This document shows, in pieces, positions 42,014 through 50,142 of a stretch of 64,000 nt of DNA; positions within the stretch are counted from its first letter, which is position 1, and each line of letters starts with the position of its first letter. A program made the translations under genes and the position numbers. The notes beneath the pieces are model-generated. The model saw nothing but the letters and a program-made list of their open reading frames with translations, did no database searches and was not told the origin of the DNA. Source of the DNA: JAGMCJ01 sp046761005 (GTDB lineage: Archaea > Thermoplasmatota > Thermoplasmata > RBG-16-68-12 > JAGMCJ01); assembly GCA_046761005.1 (NCBI GenBank), contig JBHIFI010000001.1, positions 27,929 through 91,928 on the forward strand, written 5' to 3'.

Positions 42014-42771
42014 GGTCGCACGGCCCTCAACCAGACCTGTTCTCCTCTTCTCCTGAAGCCCATCTCCTCAGTGAGTCTTATGGAAGGCTCGTTATCTGTG
42101 AATATGTGGCAGATTGGCGTTTTGCCCTTCTCGAAGACAGCATTTATCATTGTCGTAGCAATAGACATAGCGAATCCTCTCTGTCTGAATCCTTCTTTCA
42201 CATAGAGAAACCCAAGCATGACGACTTCATCTGTCTCGAGATGGGTGGCATCCCATGCGACAAGCTCACCATCAACCCTTATGCCATAGGAGAGGCCCTT
42301 TTCTATCCTTCTGCGAATGTAGTGAGTGGAATCCTCGCCTGGGTTCCAATATCGATTGATTGTATCAGCATCCTCCGGTCTCAACGCGGAGACCTCATGT
42401 CGGACCTCCCCTCTAAGGTCCTTTCTCGCAAGAGTGTAGAGCCAGGAAGGGTTGTCCCAGATCACCCTGAAACCCTCTCGAATCAGGTCAGCGATGTTTC
42501 TGTCGACAGCGTGAAATCTGTATTCCTTCCCGCCTTCAAGATGATCGAGGAGCATGCGGATGGCTTCTTCCTTCTTCCCGACCATGGATATGAGTGTCGG
42601 TTGATGGTAGCTCATTGTCATGAGCGCTCGCGGGTCTTCCATTGCGTCGACGAGAATCTCCTGCTCTCCAGTGGAGGTGTGGAACACTCGATATATAGGA
42701 AGCGCATTCCAGAGCGGATCGGTGTAGAGAAGGCCTCTTGCCTTTATTTTTAACCTCAACCTCTCCGCCAT
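42010..42771 (-). CDS. GNAT-family (FR47-like) acetyltransferase
   Basis: A 253-residue protein with a C-terminal GNAT domain: VDGELVAWDATHLETDEVVMLGFLYVKEGFRQRGFAMSIATTMI, with the acetyl-CoA loop RQRGFA, and DNEPSIRLTEEMGFRRRGE. The N-terminal half (HQPTLISMVGKKEEAIRMLL) resembles the companion domain of FR47-like proteins. Substrate unknown. In the same minus-strand run as the MBL and radical SAM genes. Confidence 0.85.
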   Translation of the reverse strand: MAERLRLKIKARGLLYTDPLWNALPIYRVFHTSTGEQEILVDAMEDPRALMTMSYHQPTLISMVGKKEEAIRMLLDHLEGGKEYRFHAVDRNIADLIREGFRVIWDNPSWLYTLARKDLRGEVRHEVSALRPEDADTINRYWNPGEDSTHYIRRRIEKGLSYGIRVDGELVAWDATHLETDEVVMLGFLYVKEGFRQRGFAMSIATTMINAVFEKGKTPICHIFTDNEPSIRLTEEMGFRRRGEQVWLRAVRP

Positions 42772-42784
42772 TCTTCTTCACCGA

Positions 42785-43300
42785 TTATTTGAGCCTGAGT
42801 TCCACGTAATAGTGACTTAGCAAGCCAGGGAAATAGCTCGCACGGATATGGCCTCGCCTGGCCTCGTCCGGTGCATCGGAACCCCATGAGGCTATGTAAT
42901 GTTCACTATAATTTCCATCCCAAACGGGGTCTACTAGATCCCAAATGAGAACCACTTCATTTCCATCCAGTCCAAATACGAGAATATTGTCCTCGAGGCA
43001 AAGACATCTCACCTCGTAGAGATGTTTCGTCAGTATGTCACCAGGACCGGAAATCTGATTGAGCACAAGCGCCCCAGAACTTTCCGTGACCGTCAAAGTT
43101 GCGTTGTATTCGGCGGCGTATTCGAACCCTCCCTTTGGGTCGCCCGCGTCATTGATATAGAAGGAACCCTGGAAGGTATGGGAGATAGAGCACTCACAAG
43201 CTTCCCCACTTGGTGGCTCGAAGAACAACCACACCCAAGCACCAGGGATGAGTATGATGACCGTGATGGCAACGATAAGATGGGTCACCCTGATTTTCAC
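42785..43300 (-). CDS. Membrane-anchored extracellular protein, unknown
   Basis: About 171 residues: one N-terminal hydrophobic helix (VTHLIVAITVIILIPGAWVWLFF) followed by a secreted beta-rich domain with a CEC pair and potential N-glycosylation sequons (YNATLTV, GNYSEHY). The GTG at 43300 forms a GTGA overlap with the stop of the upstream radical SAM gene, which supports this start over a TTG at 43324. Not recognised. Confidence 0.65.
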   Translation of the reverse strand: MKIRVTHLIVAITVIILIPGAWVWLFFEPPSGEACECSISHTFQGSFYINDAGDPKGGFEYAAEYNATLTVTESSGALVLNQISGPGDILTKHLYEVRCLCLEDNILVFGLDGNEVVLIWDLVDPVWDGNYSEHYIASWGSDAPDEARRGHIRASYFPGLLSHYYVELRLK

Positions 43301-44097
43301 GCGCCTCGAAAGGCGCTCAGGCAATTAATCCCTTTCGTTCTGCAAGCTCGAAATATCTGGTTCGCGATTTTCTCGAAGTAACCACGGTCATTCTTCAGTA
43401 TGGACCACCAAGTCTCTTTCATGCCGTGTTCTGTTAGAACAGGTTCGAGCTTTTTCCATGTATCTCTCTTTAGATTCAATTTGTCGACCAAGACCTCGGA
43501 GGCGTTTGCATCCTTGATGCTGCTCAGGAGCCCTTCCAGATTCTCTTCCGTCACCAGTGGCAGGATTGGACCGATGAAGGCCCAGGTCCTGATTCCCCGT
43601 GAAGAAAGCTCCCTCATTGCTGCAAGTCTTTCATGAGGGGACGAAGCTCCTGGTTCGAATACTCTTCTCCATTTCTCATTCAGAGTCGTGAGTGTAAATC
43701 CGACGTTGATTTCCTCGAACTTGCAGAGCAACTCAATATCTCGAAGGATTAGAGAAGATTTCGTCTGAATGCTCACGGGGAAGTCGTTCTTCAGTAAAAG
43801 CTCGAGAGACATCCTGGTAATCCTGTACCTCCTCTCAATGGGCTGATAACCGTCCGTCACTGTTCCTATCCCCACGACCCCCTTCTCTTTTTTCTTGAGC
43901 TCTCTCGCGAGGAGGACAGGAAGATTTCTCTTAGCATCGACGAAATCGCCCCAAGGCCTCGTCTCTCGCAAGACAGCACTCGCATAACAGTACTTGCATC
44001 CGTGAGAACATCCTCTATATGGGTTGAGAGCATATCTATATCCCGGGAGACGCGAGTATGACAATGCGGATTTGCAGCTAACCTCCCTAATCTTCAT
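43297..44097 (-). CDS. Radical SAM protein, SPL-like family, copy 2
   Basis: A 266-residue radical SAM enzyme with CSHGCKYCYASAV in YALNPYRGCSHGCKYCY, then GTVTDGYQPIERRYRITRMSLELL, FTLTTLNEKWRRVFEPGASSPHERLAAMREL and GPILPLVTEE, the same module order as the copy at 40230 but clearly diverged. Reaction unknown. Overlaps the Nudix stop by 11 bases. Confidence 0.87.
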   Translation of the reverse strand: MKIREVSCKSALSYSRLPGYRYALNPYRGCSHGCKYCYASAVLRETRPWGDFVDAKRNLPVLLARELKKKEKGVVGIGTVTDGYQPIERRYRITRMSLELLLKNDFPVSIQTKSSLILRDIELLCKFEEINVGFTLTTLNEKWRRVFEPGASSPHERLAAMRELSSRGIRTWAFIGPILPLVTEENLEGLLSSIKDANASEVLVDKLNLKRDTWKKLEPVLTEHGMKETWWSILKNDRGYFEKIANQIFRACRTKGINCLSAFRGA

Positions 44098-44545
44098 GTT
44101 CGACCCCGCTCATCTCCTTCTCGACTTTTCGAATCATCTTCAGGGTCCCTTTCGTAACATCGTAATTATCCAATTCCTCGAAGCCGATCCATCTGGTTTC
44201 CGTCACGTCCGAGGACGGCCTCGCCTCTCCTCGGGAATAATCACACAGCCAATATATGATGACGTAGTGGAACCTAATTTCAGAGCTGGAATCCACCCCT
44301 ATGTAATCGTAGTATCCCACCAATCTCAGGGGTGTCACCTTTAGATTAGACTCCTCAAATGCCTCCCGAACGACAGCATCTTCGACAGTCTCTCCTAGCT
44401 CAACCGCACCTCCGGGTACGCTCCATTTCCCCTTCCCAGGCTCGACGCCTCGCTTGACTATGAGAATTTTTCCTCCCTTTCTTATGATTGCGCCAACGGA
44501 CAGGATGGGCCTGAGGGGATACTCCCTCGAGCTAGTTCGTGACAA
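44087..44545 (-). CDS. Nudix hydrolase
   Basis: A 152-residue Nudix protein. The box GGAVELGETVEDAVVREAFEE matches GX5EX7REUXEEXGU with substitutions at the end. The N-terminal VGAIIRKGGKILIVKRGVEPGKGKWSVPGG is typical of ADP-ribose or oxidised-nucleotide hydrolases. TTG start at 44545, overlapping the end of nreA by 14 bases; the start is uncertain, with no ATG available. Confidence 0.87.
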   Translation of the reverse strand: MSRTSSREYPLRPILSVGAIIRKGGKILIVKRGVEPGKGKWSVPGGAVELGETVEDAVVREAFEESNLKVTPLRLVGYYDYIGVDSSSEIRFHYVIIYWLCDYSRGEARPSSDVTETRWIGFEELDNYDVTKGTLKMIRKVEKEMSGVEHED

Positions 44546-45809
44546 AATCCTCTAGCCTCCTTTGATAGAGCATTTCCTTCAGGAGATGACTGTTCCTTAT
44601 CCATCTCTTGATGGGAATGGCCATTCTCTTTGAGATGTAAAGAAGAGCCCTCTTGAGGGAATCGAAGCTTTCGTAGGGATGGCGCAAGGCGTTCCTCACA
44701 TTCTCCCTAACGTTCCATACACCAACCGGGAGGATATATCCGGGATGGGTTTCCCTCAGTATGAGGGTCCCTGCTTGTCTTCTTTCCCGAATCAATGCTT
44801 CGCTCACCGCCAAGCGAGCAGCGTAGTAACAGCCGCCTATATCTGCATACGTCGTTCGACCCTTATATCCCTCCCAATCGTTGAGAAGCAATATCCTGCT
44901 CCCCTTCCTCGGATTCCAAACCGTCTCGGGATACCACGCCTCAATAAGCTCATATCTCCAACTTGTTGGCATCATCAGAATGGCCCATCTATTGTCGAGC
45001 CTCGACGACCAATAGACCCGATAGTCATCAATCGTTGAGAAGGTCTTTACAACTTCCCTCAGCTCCTTACCCGTGATATCATCCACAGCTGTGATGCTCC
45101 ATCTTGTTGGGACCATTCTCCTATTCTTCTTCAATCCAAAGGCACCAACGCTGAAAGCCCTCTGGACCTTTGTAATGGGAATTCCCTGCTGGTATAGCTC
45201 AATCACTGCGTCTCTGGCCAAAAGGTCCCAGTCACTGTATGCCCTGTCAATCCTCCTATCTATCTTAAGGTTGTCGACATCGAACATTCTCAGCGGGGCG
45301 GACGGACCCATGGGCTGGCTTGACTCATCGAGGACCAATCTCGATGACGGTTTCTTGGAGAATTGCGCCTCCACATCTGCCGAGTACGTGGCCATTGCCA
45401 ATTCCCGCGTAAGATCGACAATCTTTCCTGGGTTCTCAAGGTCGTGGACAGATGTCCTGTGCATTCCTCTAACGAGCTGAAATCGGAAGTTAATGATATC
45501 ATCTATGCTCTTGTCAAGCCATCTCTCTGGAAGGTCCAGGATTTCTGTATTCCCATGAACGGGAGGAACCATCGGGCCAACATACACCTTTGGATACCCA
45601 AGTCTCCCCACGAAGACACTCGGTGGTGAGGATCCATCCAAATCCAATCTGTCAATGAGAGGAACTACTTTGGATCGGAAATAGTATTTCACCAGAATGG
45701 GGCACCGACTCTTGCCACATAGATTTCTGGAACCTTTGCACAAGAGGCAATGGGAACTCCTTCTGACGCTTTTGGAATCTTGAAAAATGAGTTCGGAATC
45801 AGGAAGCAT
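44532..45809 (-). CDS. nreA: Nre-family DNA repair protein (NreA-like)
   Basis: A 425-residue protein. An N-terminal Cys cluster (HCLLCKGSRNLCGKSRCPILVKYYFR) precedes the conserved SPPSVFVGRLGYPKVYVGPMVPP and DIINFRFQLVRGMHR of archaeal Nre proteins (DUF650/651). The C-terminus ends QRRLEDFVTN; QRRLEDFV (416-423) resembles a PCNA-interacting PIP box, as reported for NreA, which acts in mitomycin-damage repair in haloarchaea. A TATA-like element near 45838 suggests a leaderless message and makes this the first gene of the run. Confidence 0.9.
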   Translation of the reverse strand: MLPDSELIFQDSKSVRRSSHCLLCKGSRNLCGKSRCPILVKYYFRSKVVPLIDRLDLDGSSPPSVFVGRLGYPKVYVGPMVPPVHGNTEILDLPERWLDKSIDDIINFRFQLVRGMHRTSVHDLENPGKIVDLTRELAMATYSADVEAQFSKKPSSRLVLDESSQPMGPSAPLRMFDVDNLKIDRRIDRAYSDWDLLARDAVIELYQQGIPITKVQRAFSVGAFGLKKNRRMVPTRWSITAVDDITGKELREVVKTFSTIDDYRVYWSSRLDNRWAILMMPTSWRYELIEAWYPETVWNPRKGSRILLLNDWEGYKGRTTYADIGGCYYAARLAVSEALIRERRQAGTLILRETHPGYILPVGVWNVRENVRNALRHPYESFDSLKRALLYISKRMAIPIKRWIRNSHLLKEMLYQRRLEDFVTN

Positions 45810-45879
45810 CTCTATCTTCCCATATCCTTCTTGACTTCATAAACATTGGTTGAGGGGGTCTGTGAAACTAATAATGGTT

Positions 45880-46153
45880 TGCGACTCGCTATCCCCTCTT
45901 CGTGTCGCTCTCCTGAGAGAACGGAGTTCTGTATCGCTGAAAAAAGGAAGCCCGCCAAGATTTCTCAGCGCATCCCACTAATCCGCTGTTATCCGACGAG
46001 CAGTTTGGACAACTTTCCATCTAATAGCTTATCTTCGTTCTGCAGAAATGAAAACTTCCACTTCTCATCCCTGCAAGCTCGATATATCTCGGAGTTCCCA
46101 CAATAGAGACCGCAAGGAACAGAGAGCTCGAATCCCGTTTCCTTCGAGAACAC
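45880..46153 (-). pseudogene. Decayed DUF3795-like gene
   Basis: From a GTG at 46153 a 54-codon frame (stop at 45989) contains VPCGLYCGNSEIYRACRDEK, the start of DUF3795 proteins (CGLYCGxC...), but with Ser where the third Cys should be. It then stops. A different frame continues downstream with CSSDNSGLVGCAEKSWRASF, comparable to the later C...CA-x-EK motif, before another stop. Broken frames and lost Cys point to a remnant. The region 45810-46162 holds no intact gene. Confidence 0.5.
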
Positions 46154-46162
46154 CGCCAATAC

Positions 46163-46726
46163 TTATTTCGCGACAAATAGATGATACTTCTGCTCTGGGT
46201 CGGACAGCTCTTGCTCGATCCGCTTCACTATGAGCTTCTCGGGCCGATGAATGTTGGGAACCCTTTCCACAATATCATCGAAATTCTTGAAGAGTCCCTT
46301 CTTTCTCTCCTCCACAACAGCCCACATAGTCTTCTTGCCAAGCCCTGGAAGAAGCTCGAGCATGTGAAATCGCGTTGTTATCGCTTGAGCGTGATTGTAA
46401 AACTGAATGAACTTGTCTTCCTTATCCTTAACTATCCTCTCGATCATGAAGGGAAGCTCATTCTGCGCGGCATTTGTGAGCTCATCGTAGCTGACCCTCC
46501 TCTTGACGTGAAGAATGGCATCCCTCTTTTCGACTTCTTTTCCGATGTAGACCCTATCCCCGACAGTGAGGACTGCATTTTCCTTAGGAATCAGCTCAAA
46601 GAGCTTGAACTCGTCCTCGCCCAGGGCGTACGCCACAGGCTCCCTCTTGTACCTGACACCCTCATGCCTCCCCTGTGGAAGATAATCAAGAATGTGCGCG
46701 TAGTCCTCCAAGCTCTTCCCTCTCAA
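46163..46726 (-). CDS. DUF655 RNA/DNA-binding HhH protein
   Basis: A 187-residue DUF655 protein: DYAHILDYLPQG, an OB-like middle (ENAVLTVGDRVYIGKEVEKRDAI) and a helix-hairpin-helix (LELLPGLGKKTMWAVVEERKKG) followed by NIHRPEKLIVKRIEQEL. Always near rpoF and rpl21e in euryarchaea; suspected nucleic-acid-binding role. TTG start overlapping the rpoF stop (TTGA). Confidence 0.9.
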   Translation of the reverse strand: MRGKSLEDYAHILDYLPQGRHEGVRYKREPVAYALGEDEFKLFELIPKENAVLTVGDRVYIGKEVEKRDAILHVKRRVSYDELTNAAQNELPFMIERIVKDKEDKFIQFYNHAQAITTRFHMLELLPGLGKKTMWAVVEERKKGLFKNFDDIVERVPNIHRPEKLIVKRIEQELSDPEQKYHLFVAK

Positions 46727-47040
46727 AGATACTTCTCAACGGTCTTGATTACCTTCTCAATCTCCTCCTTGCTGAGGGTGAACCTCTCCTTAGCAAAGAT
46801 TGCCCTGACATCATCTGGACGAGTCGGAAGAAGATCTGCTATCTTGCATGCATGAAATTCGCTGATATGCTCCATCTTGACAAGCTCCTTCACGATTTTC
46901 CTAACGTTCATGGGACCGAGCCTTGCAAAAGTCTCCGAGTGCTGTAGAGCCAGCGTCTGCTCGGACGTGAGCTCTCTTTCCTTACCCTCTTTTTCGAGTA
47001 GTTTCTTCACTTCCCCAAGGGACAAAAGTTTCTCATCCAT
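46723..47040 (-). CDS. rpoF: RNA polymerase subunit F (Rpb4-like)
   Basis: A 105-residue RpoF: LSLGEVKKLLEKEGKERELTSEQTLALQHSETFARL, then an HRDC-like helical end (LLPTRPDDVRAIFAKERFTLSKEEIEKVIKTVEKY). It forms the RNAP stalk with RpoE. Operon pus10-rpl21e-rpoF-DUF655. Confidence 0.95.
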   Translation of the reverse strand: MDEKLLSLGEVKKLLEKEGKERELTSEQTLALQHSETFARLGPMNVRKIVKELVKMEHISEFHACKIADLLPTRPDDVRAIFAKERFTLSKEEIEKVIKTVEKYL

Positions 47041-47052
47041 CTACAACCGCCC

Positions 47053-47346
47053 CTATTTGGCCTTGCGCAAGTGCTCAGGGCGGACAATGACCTGTTTGAG
47101 CCTCTTTCCGGTCCTGACTTCCAGCAGATACGCTCTTCCTCTTCTCTCCAAAATCCTTCCAGTGAGCCCATGGAAGCGGGGATGAGGCTGACCCTTGTGA
47201 ATGCTTGGGTCTATCATGATGTTTGCCATATCCCCCTCTTCATAATTCACGAACCGCCTCGTTATGGGAGATAGTCCCCTCTCTCTAGCTCGCTTCCGGA
47301 GCTTCTTCCTGGTCCTTCTCCTTGGGCCTTTCGAGGTCCTTCCCAT
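47053..47346 (-). CDS. rpl21e: Large ribosomal subunit protein eL21
   Basis: A 97-residue eL21: GRTSKGPRRRTRKKLRKRAR, NYEEGDMANIMIDPSIHKGQPHPRFHGLTGRI and VIVRPEHLR. The ATG at 47346 follows the pus10 stop by one base; a GTG at 47355 inside pus10 is the alternative. Confidence 0.95.
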   Translation of the reverse strand: MGRTSKGPRRRTRKKLRKRARERGLSPITRRFVNYEEGDMANIMIDPSIHKGQPHPRFHGLTGRILERRGRAYLLEVRTGKRLKQVIVRPEHLRKAK

Positions 47347-47347
47347 T

Positions 47348-48580
47348 TCACTCACTTTCGTGTATTTGTATCACGTCGAGCCCATCCACCACAGCGGCTA
47401 CTCCGAGCCTTTCGCTGAGACTGGGTTTCGTGCGACCCTCGTCTCCAGTTATGAATTCCTTCACGTAGGTTCCCGCCTCGGCGGTTAGGATTATCTCTGC
47501 ATTCTTGGGACCAAGCGACTTTGCATCCATATCCAGTATTTTCTTTCGCCTGACGAGGTCTGCCCTTCTGCGAAGCACTCTGTGGGGTGTTCTCTGAGCG
47601 ATTTCCATTCCCTTGAATGACCTAACTACTTCATTAAGGTTTTCTTTCTCCACTATGTCCCCGAAGCTAACCTTGAGGCTGTATGTCTTCGTGGGCCTAG
47701 CCTCTTTCATTTGGACCATTTCCCTCCGATCGGAAGACCTGAGACAATCTACATTGACTATTCCGGACTTGTTTATCTCCTCTTCAATCGCCCTTAGATC
47801 GATCGATCTCCGCCTGGGTTCCTTCACCTCTATAACGAAGGGGCGGCCGTCCCCAAGCATCAAGGCGTCCACATCCTCTCGCCCCATTCCGTGAAAGGAG
47901 GCACTCAGTCCTTCAGTCTGCTCTATGAAGGGACCGGCCACGATCTCCTCCACACTCGTTGGGTACATCTTTCCAGTGTTGTTGCACTTTTCGCAACCTT
48001 TGCCCAGACACTCCCTGCAGGGCCACTTCGTTTGAGGAATCCCCCTCCTTAGCTTTCTATATCTTCCGCATACGAAGAGGGGATTCACCTGCAACTGGAC
48101 AAAGTCGAACCTCGTGTCCACGATCGCCATGATATCTGGTCTCTCGAAGTCGACCATCTTACGCGTGGTGTCTTCCACGATTTTGCCAATCTCCCTGTTG
48201 ATCTCAGCTTTGATGGGCTCCGCGTGCTCAAGCCCTAGCTCGGACCATAGGGACTCCTCCTTCTCTACTATTTCGTGATCGACCCTGGAGCCGATGAGGA
48301 AGGTCTTATAATCGAACTCTGAGAGAGAGCTTTCCACGAGTCTGGCAAACTTGGTGATTTCATTGATGAGATTGCCACAGAGTGAGCAGGACACTTCTTT
48401 ATGGAGCCTGAGTCCCTCACGAATCATTCTTCCCCGCTCAGAATTCGTGAAGCCGCTACCGAGGCGGCCAAACAGCCTCCCGAGACAGGAATCGCACAAC
48501 GACTCTTCCTTCAGGTAGGAATGAAGATTGGATGCCTTCGCCATTCTGATTATCTCTTCTTTCATCTTGTCCGTCGTCAA
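47348..48580 (-). CDS. pus10: tRNA pseudouridine(54/55) synthase Pus10
   Basis: A 410-residue Pus10. The N-terminal zinc module (LCDSCLGRLFGRLG, CSLCGNL) precedes a THUMP-like region and a catalytic domain with GMGREDVDALMLGDGRPFVIEV (catalytic Asp) and RTPHRVLRRRADLVRRK and TYVKEFITGDEGRTKPS. An internal zinc cluster CRECLGKGCEKC is also present. Makes pseudouridine at positions 54 and 55 of tRNA. TTG start at 48580 (an ATG follows at 48565), with TATA-like CTTATATC at 48606-48613. Confidence 0.94.
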   Translation of the reverse strand: MTTDKMKEEIIRMAKASNLHSYLKEESLCDSCLGRLFGRLGSGFTNSERGRMIREGLRLHKEVSCSLCGNLINEITKFARLVESSLSEFDYKTFLIGSRVDHEIVEKEESLWSELGLEHAEPIKAEINREIGKIVEDTTRKMVDFERPDIMAIVDTRFDFVQLQVNPLFVCGRYRKLRRGIPQTKWPCRECLGKGCEKCNNTGKMYPTSVEEIVAGPFIEQTEGLSASFHGMGREDVDALMLGDGRPFVIEVKEPRRRSIDLRAIEEEINKSGIVNVDCLRSSDRREMVQMKEARPTKTYSLKVSFGDIVEKENLNEVVRSFKGMEIAQRTPHRVLRRRADLVRRKKILDMDAKSLGPKNAEIILTAEAGTYVKEFITGDEGRTKPSLSERLGVAAVVDGLDVIQIHESE

Positions 48581-48672
48581 GCCTTCCTAAACTAACTGGG
48601 TCGATATAAGTATGTTTCCGAGTCCCAAAATAGTGTGGAGAGATCTCGTCCTCGCCTATAACCACGGTCAGC

Positions 48673-48696
48673 CTCGGGTTTCGGTCCAAACCCGAG
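48673..48696. repeat. Strong hairpin in the pus10-alba gap
   Basis: CTCGGGTTT and AAACCCGAG form a perfect 9-bp stem with a 6-base loop. It lies in the 240-bp gap between pus10 and alba (both minus strand), 127 bases past the alba stop. It could end the alba transcript or be part of a small RNA; nothing else in the gap is recognisable. Confidence 0.45.
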
Positions 48697-48822
48697 TTCA
48701 CAGAGGATTCAGAGGCGTGATTGTTATTGTCCGAAAAAAGCCGCGGCAAATCCGTAGTATGGTTCCTCCTACGTGCTAACTTACTGCACCCTCCGCAACG
48801 GAGACAACGGAAATCCGGGATA

Positions 48823-49095
48823 CTACTTGCCTACGAATATTTCAATGCTGGATACGTTGGCGGTCCGACCTTCCTCTCCAGTGAGCTGTTCTGTGGAGAT
48901 TTGAATGTCCTTTATCTTCGCATCCTGCACAAACCTGTTTCTGACGATCTCAGCAACGTCCACAGCCCTACTGATGCTTCTTCCGCGGGCTTTGATGATC
49001 ACCTCATCCGAGCCGCTGTTGAATTGCGTCACTACTGCGAGGACGTAATTCATGGTCGGTTTTCTTCCAATGTACACTGTGTTTTCCTCTGCCAT
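48823..49095 (-). CDS. albA: DNA/RNA-binding chromatin protein Alba
   Basis: A 90-residue Alba: NTVYIGRKPTMNYVLAVVTQFNSGSDEVIIKARGRSISRAVDVAEIVRNRF and a C-terminal VSSIEIFVGK. The Lys of the N-terminal GRKP matches the acetylatable DNA-binding Lys region. Promoter TATA at 49141-49150. Confidence 0.95.
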   Translation of the reverse strand: MAEENTVYIGRKPTMNYVLAVVTQFNSGSDEVIIKARGRSISRAVDVAEIVRNRFVQDAKIKDIQISTEQLTGEEGRTANVSSIEIFVGK

Positions 49096-49140
49096 GTCTT
49101 TCCTCCCCTGTTTGACTGGTTAAGATTAGCCTCCAGCGTA

Positions 49141-49150
49141 TTTATAATTT
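49141..49150 (-). promoter_or_regulatory. TATA box of albA
   Basis: Minus-strand AAATTATAAA. The left target-site duplication of MITE copy 2 begins 7 bases beyond it, so the element replaced whatever lay directly upstream of the alba promoter. Confidence 0.5.
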
Positions 49151-49165
49151 GCTCCTTACTCTCTG

Positions 49166-49300
49166 GGTGATGTAGAATGGATAGTCGATCCTGTCCCTTT
49201 GCCCCTTCTCCTAGAAACTTTGACATGGTGCTGGCTTTGCTAGCTAACAAGGTCCAAAAGGTATCTCTTTGGCCACCTAGACCAACGATTCTACATCACC
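49166..49300 (-). mobile_element. 135-bp MITE, copy 2 (inverted relative to copy 1)
   Basis: The ends GGTGATGTAGAAT (49166-49178) and ATTCTACATCACC (49288-49300) are a perfect 13-bp terminal inverted repeat. It is flanked by a perfect 9-bp direct repeat TACTCTCTG (49157-49165 and 49301-49309). Same length as copy 1 and ungapped in alignment on the opposite strand, including an identical 20-base run next to one end. It lies between the divergent albA and Sec61-beta promoters. Short ORFs inside it are chance. Confidence 0.9.
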
Positions 49301-49385
49301 TACTCTCTGTCCGGGGTCAGTCACCCAGTGATTCTGGACTCAGCACTTGCGTGGCCTCTTCCTCATATCATAGCACCCTGCAAAT

Positions 49386-49395
49386 CTATTTATAC
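49386..49395 (+). promoter_or_regulatory. TATA box of the Sec61-beta gene
   Basis: CTATTTATAC, centred about 26 bases before the ATG at 49419, which implies a leaderless mRNA. Confidence 0.6.
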
Positions 49396-49418
49396 TGCCA
49401 GACAAATAATACGTGTAG

Positions 49419-49580
49419 ATGCCGAAGAAAAAGAAGACTGAGGGATTTCATTCAGCCGCTGGGCTTATCCGATATTTTGACCAGGAGGATGACAAAGCGC
49501 TGAAGATTCCTCCATGGCTCGTTGTGGGGATGGCGATTGCAACTGCGGTCGTGGTGGAGGTTGCAAGGCACATCTACTGA
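49419..49580 (+). CDS. secG: Preprotein translocase subunit Sec61-beta (SecG-like)
   Basis: A 53-residue protein: basic MPKKKKTEGFHSAAGLIRYF, then DQEDDKALKIPPW and a single C-terminal membrane helix (VVGMAIATAVVVEVA). This is the archaeal Sec61-beta pattern (KKK...SSAGLxRYF-x-E-x-D...KIxP). A tail-anchored part of the SecYE translocon. Confidence 0.92.
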   Translation: MPKKKKTEGFHSAAGLIRYFDQEDDKALKIPPWLVVGMAIATAVVVEVARHIY

Positions 49581-49710
49581 GCTCTCGGATTTTCTTGTCG
49601 AATCTATTGTCTAATACCGTCTAGCAATCTGGGGCCATATCATTATCCATGGCGATAATAGTCACGGAAAGGTTATTAGCGGTTCTATTGTGGGAGCACT
49701 AGGTGAACAC

Positions 49711-49989
49711 ATGGGTGGATACGTGACATACCTAGAAGTGCGCCTGAGTCCCAATAGCGCCCAGCCCGAACACCTGACGACAGAGCTGAGGAATATGGGC
49801 TGGAACCCCGTGTGGGGCAGGTATGATTATGCCTACTATTGGGATGAGAGATGGAACTGGCAGAACGAGGGAGAGTATTGGACTAAGGTGAATGAGCTCC
49901 ACGAAGTTCTGCGCAGGTTCAACGTGCACTACTCCTTGAGAACATACGAAAGAGGAAAGGAAGACTTTTGGGTCGGCGGGTATCCATAG
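49711..49989 (+). CDS. Small conserved hypothetical protein
   Basis: About 92 residues, aromatic-rich: GGYVTYLEVRLSPNSAQPEHLTTELRNMGWNPVWGRYDYAYYWDERW, then a helix and HYSLRTYERGKEDFWVGGYP. The ATG at 49711 follows AGGTGA; the open frame begins at 49690. Looks like a compact ferredoxin-like alpha/beta fold; function unknown. Confidence 0.65.
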   Translation: MGGYVTYLEVRLSPNSAQPEHLTTELRNMGWNPVWGRYDYAYYWDERWNWQNEGEYWTKVNELHEVLRRFNVHYSLRTYERGKEDFWVGGYP

Positions 49990-50142
49990 ATACCCCCTTT
50001 CCTCACATTTTTGCGTTTTCGCGCTTGGGTGAGATGAAAGAATCTCTCCAATTTAGGCGGAGTTGGCTTATCTGCTCGTAACGATCCAATGCGTCTCTTG
50101 TACTTCCCTAATCCAGATGGATTCTCCCGGCTTGAGGATTTG

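Noticed and set aside
45846..46106. Plus-strand ORF of 86 codons in the nreA-DUF655 gap
   Set aside because: No start signal or family resemblance; the opposite strand carries DUF3795-like residues.
46120..46150. tRNA T-loop-like sequence ctcgaatcccg
   Set aside because: No acceptor, D or anticodon stems can be drawn around it.
49050..49250. Minus-strand ORF of 66 codons running through MITE copy 2, with a partly similar ORF in copy 1
   Set aside because: The similarity is explained by the shared element DNA; substitutions hit all codon positions and the frame runs out into albA upstream sequence.
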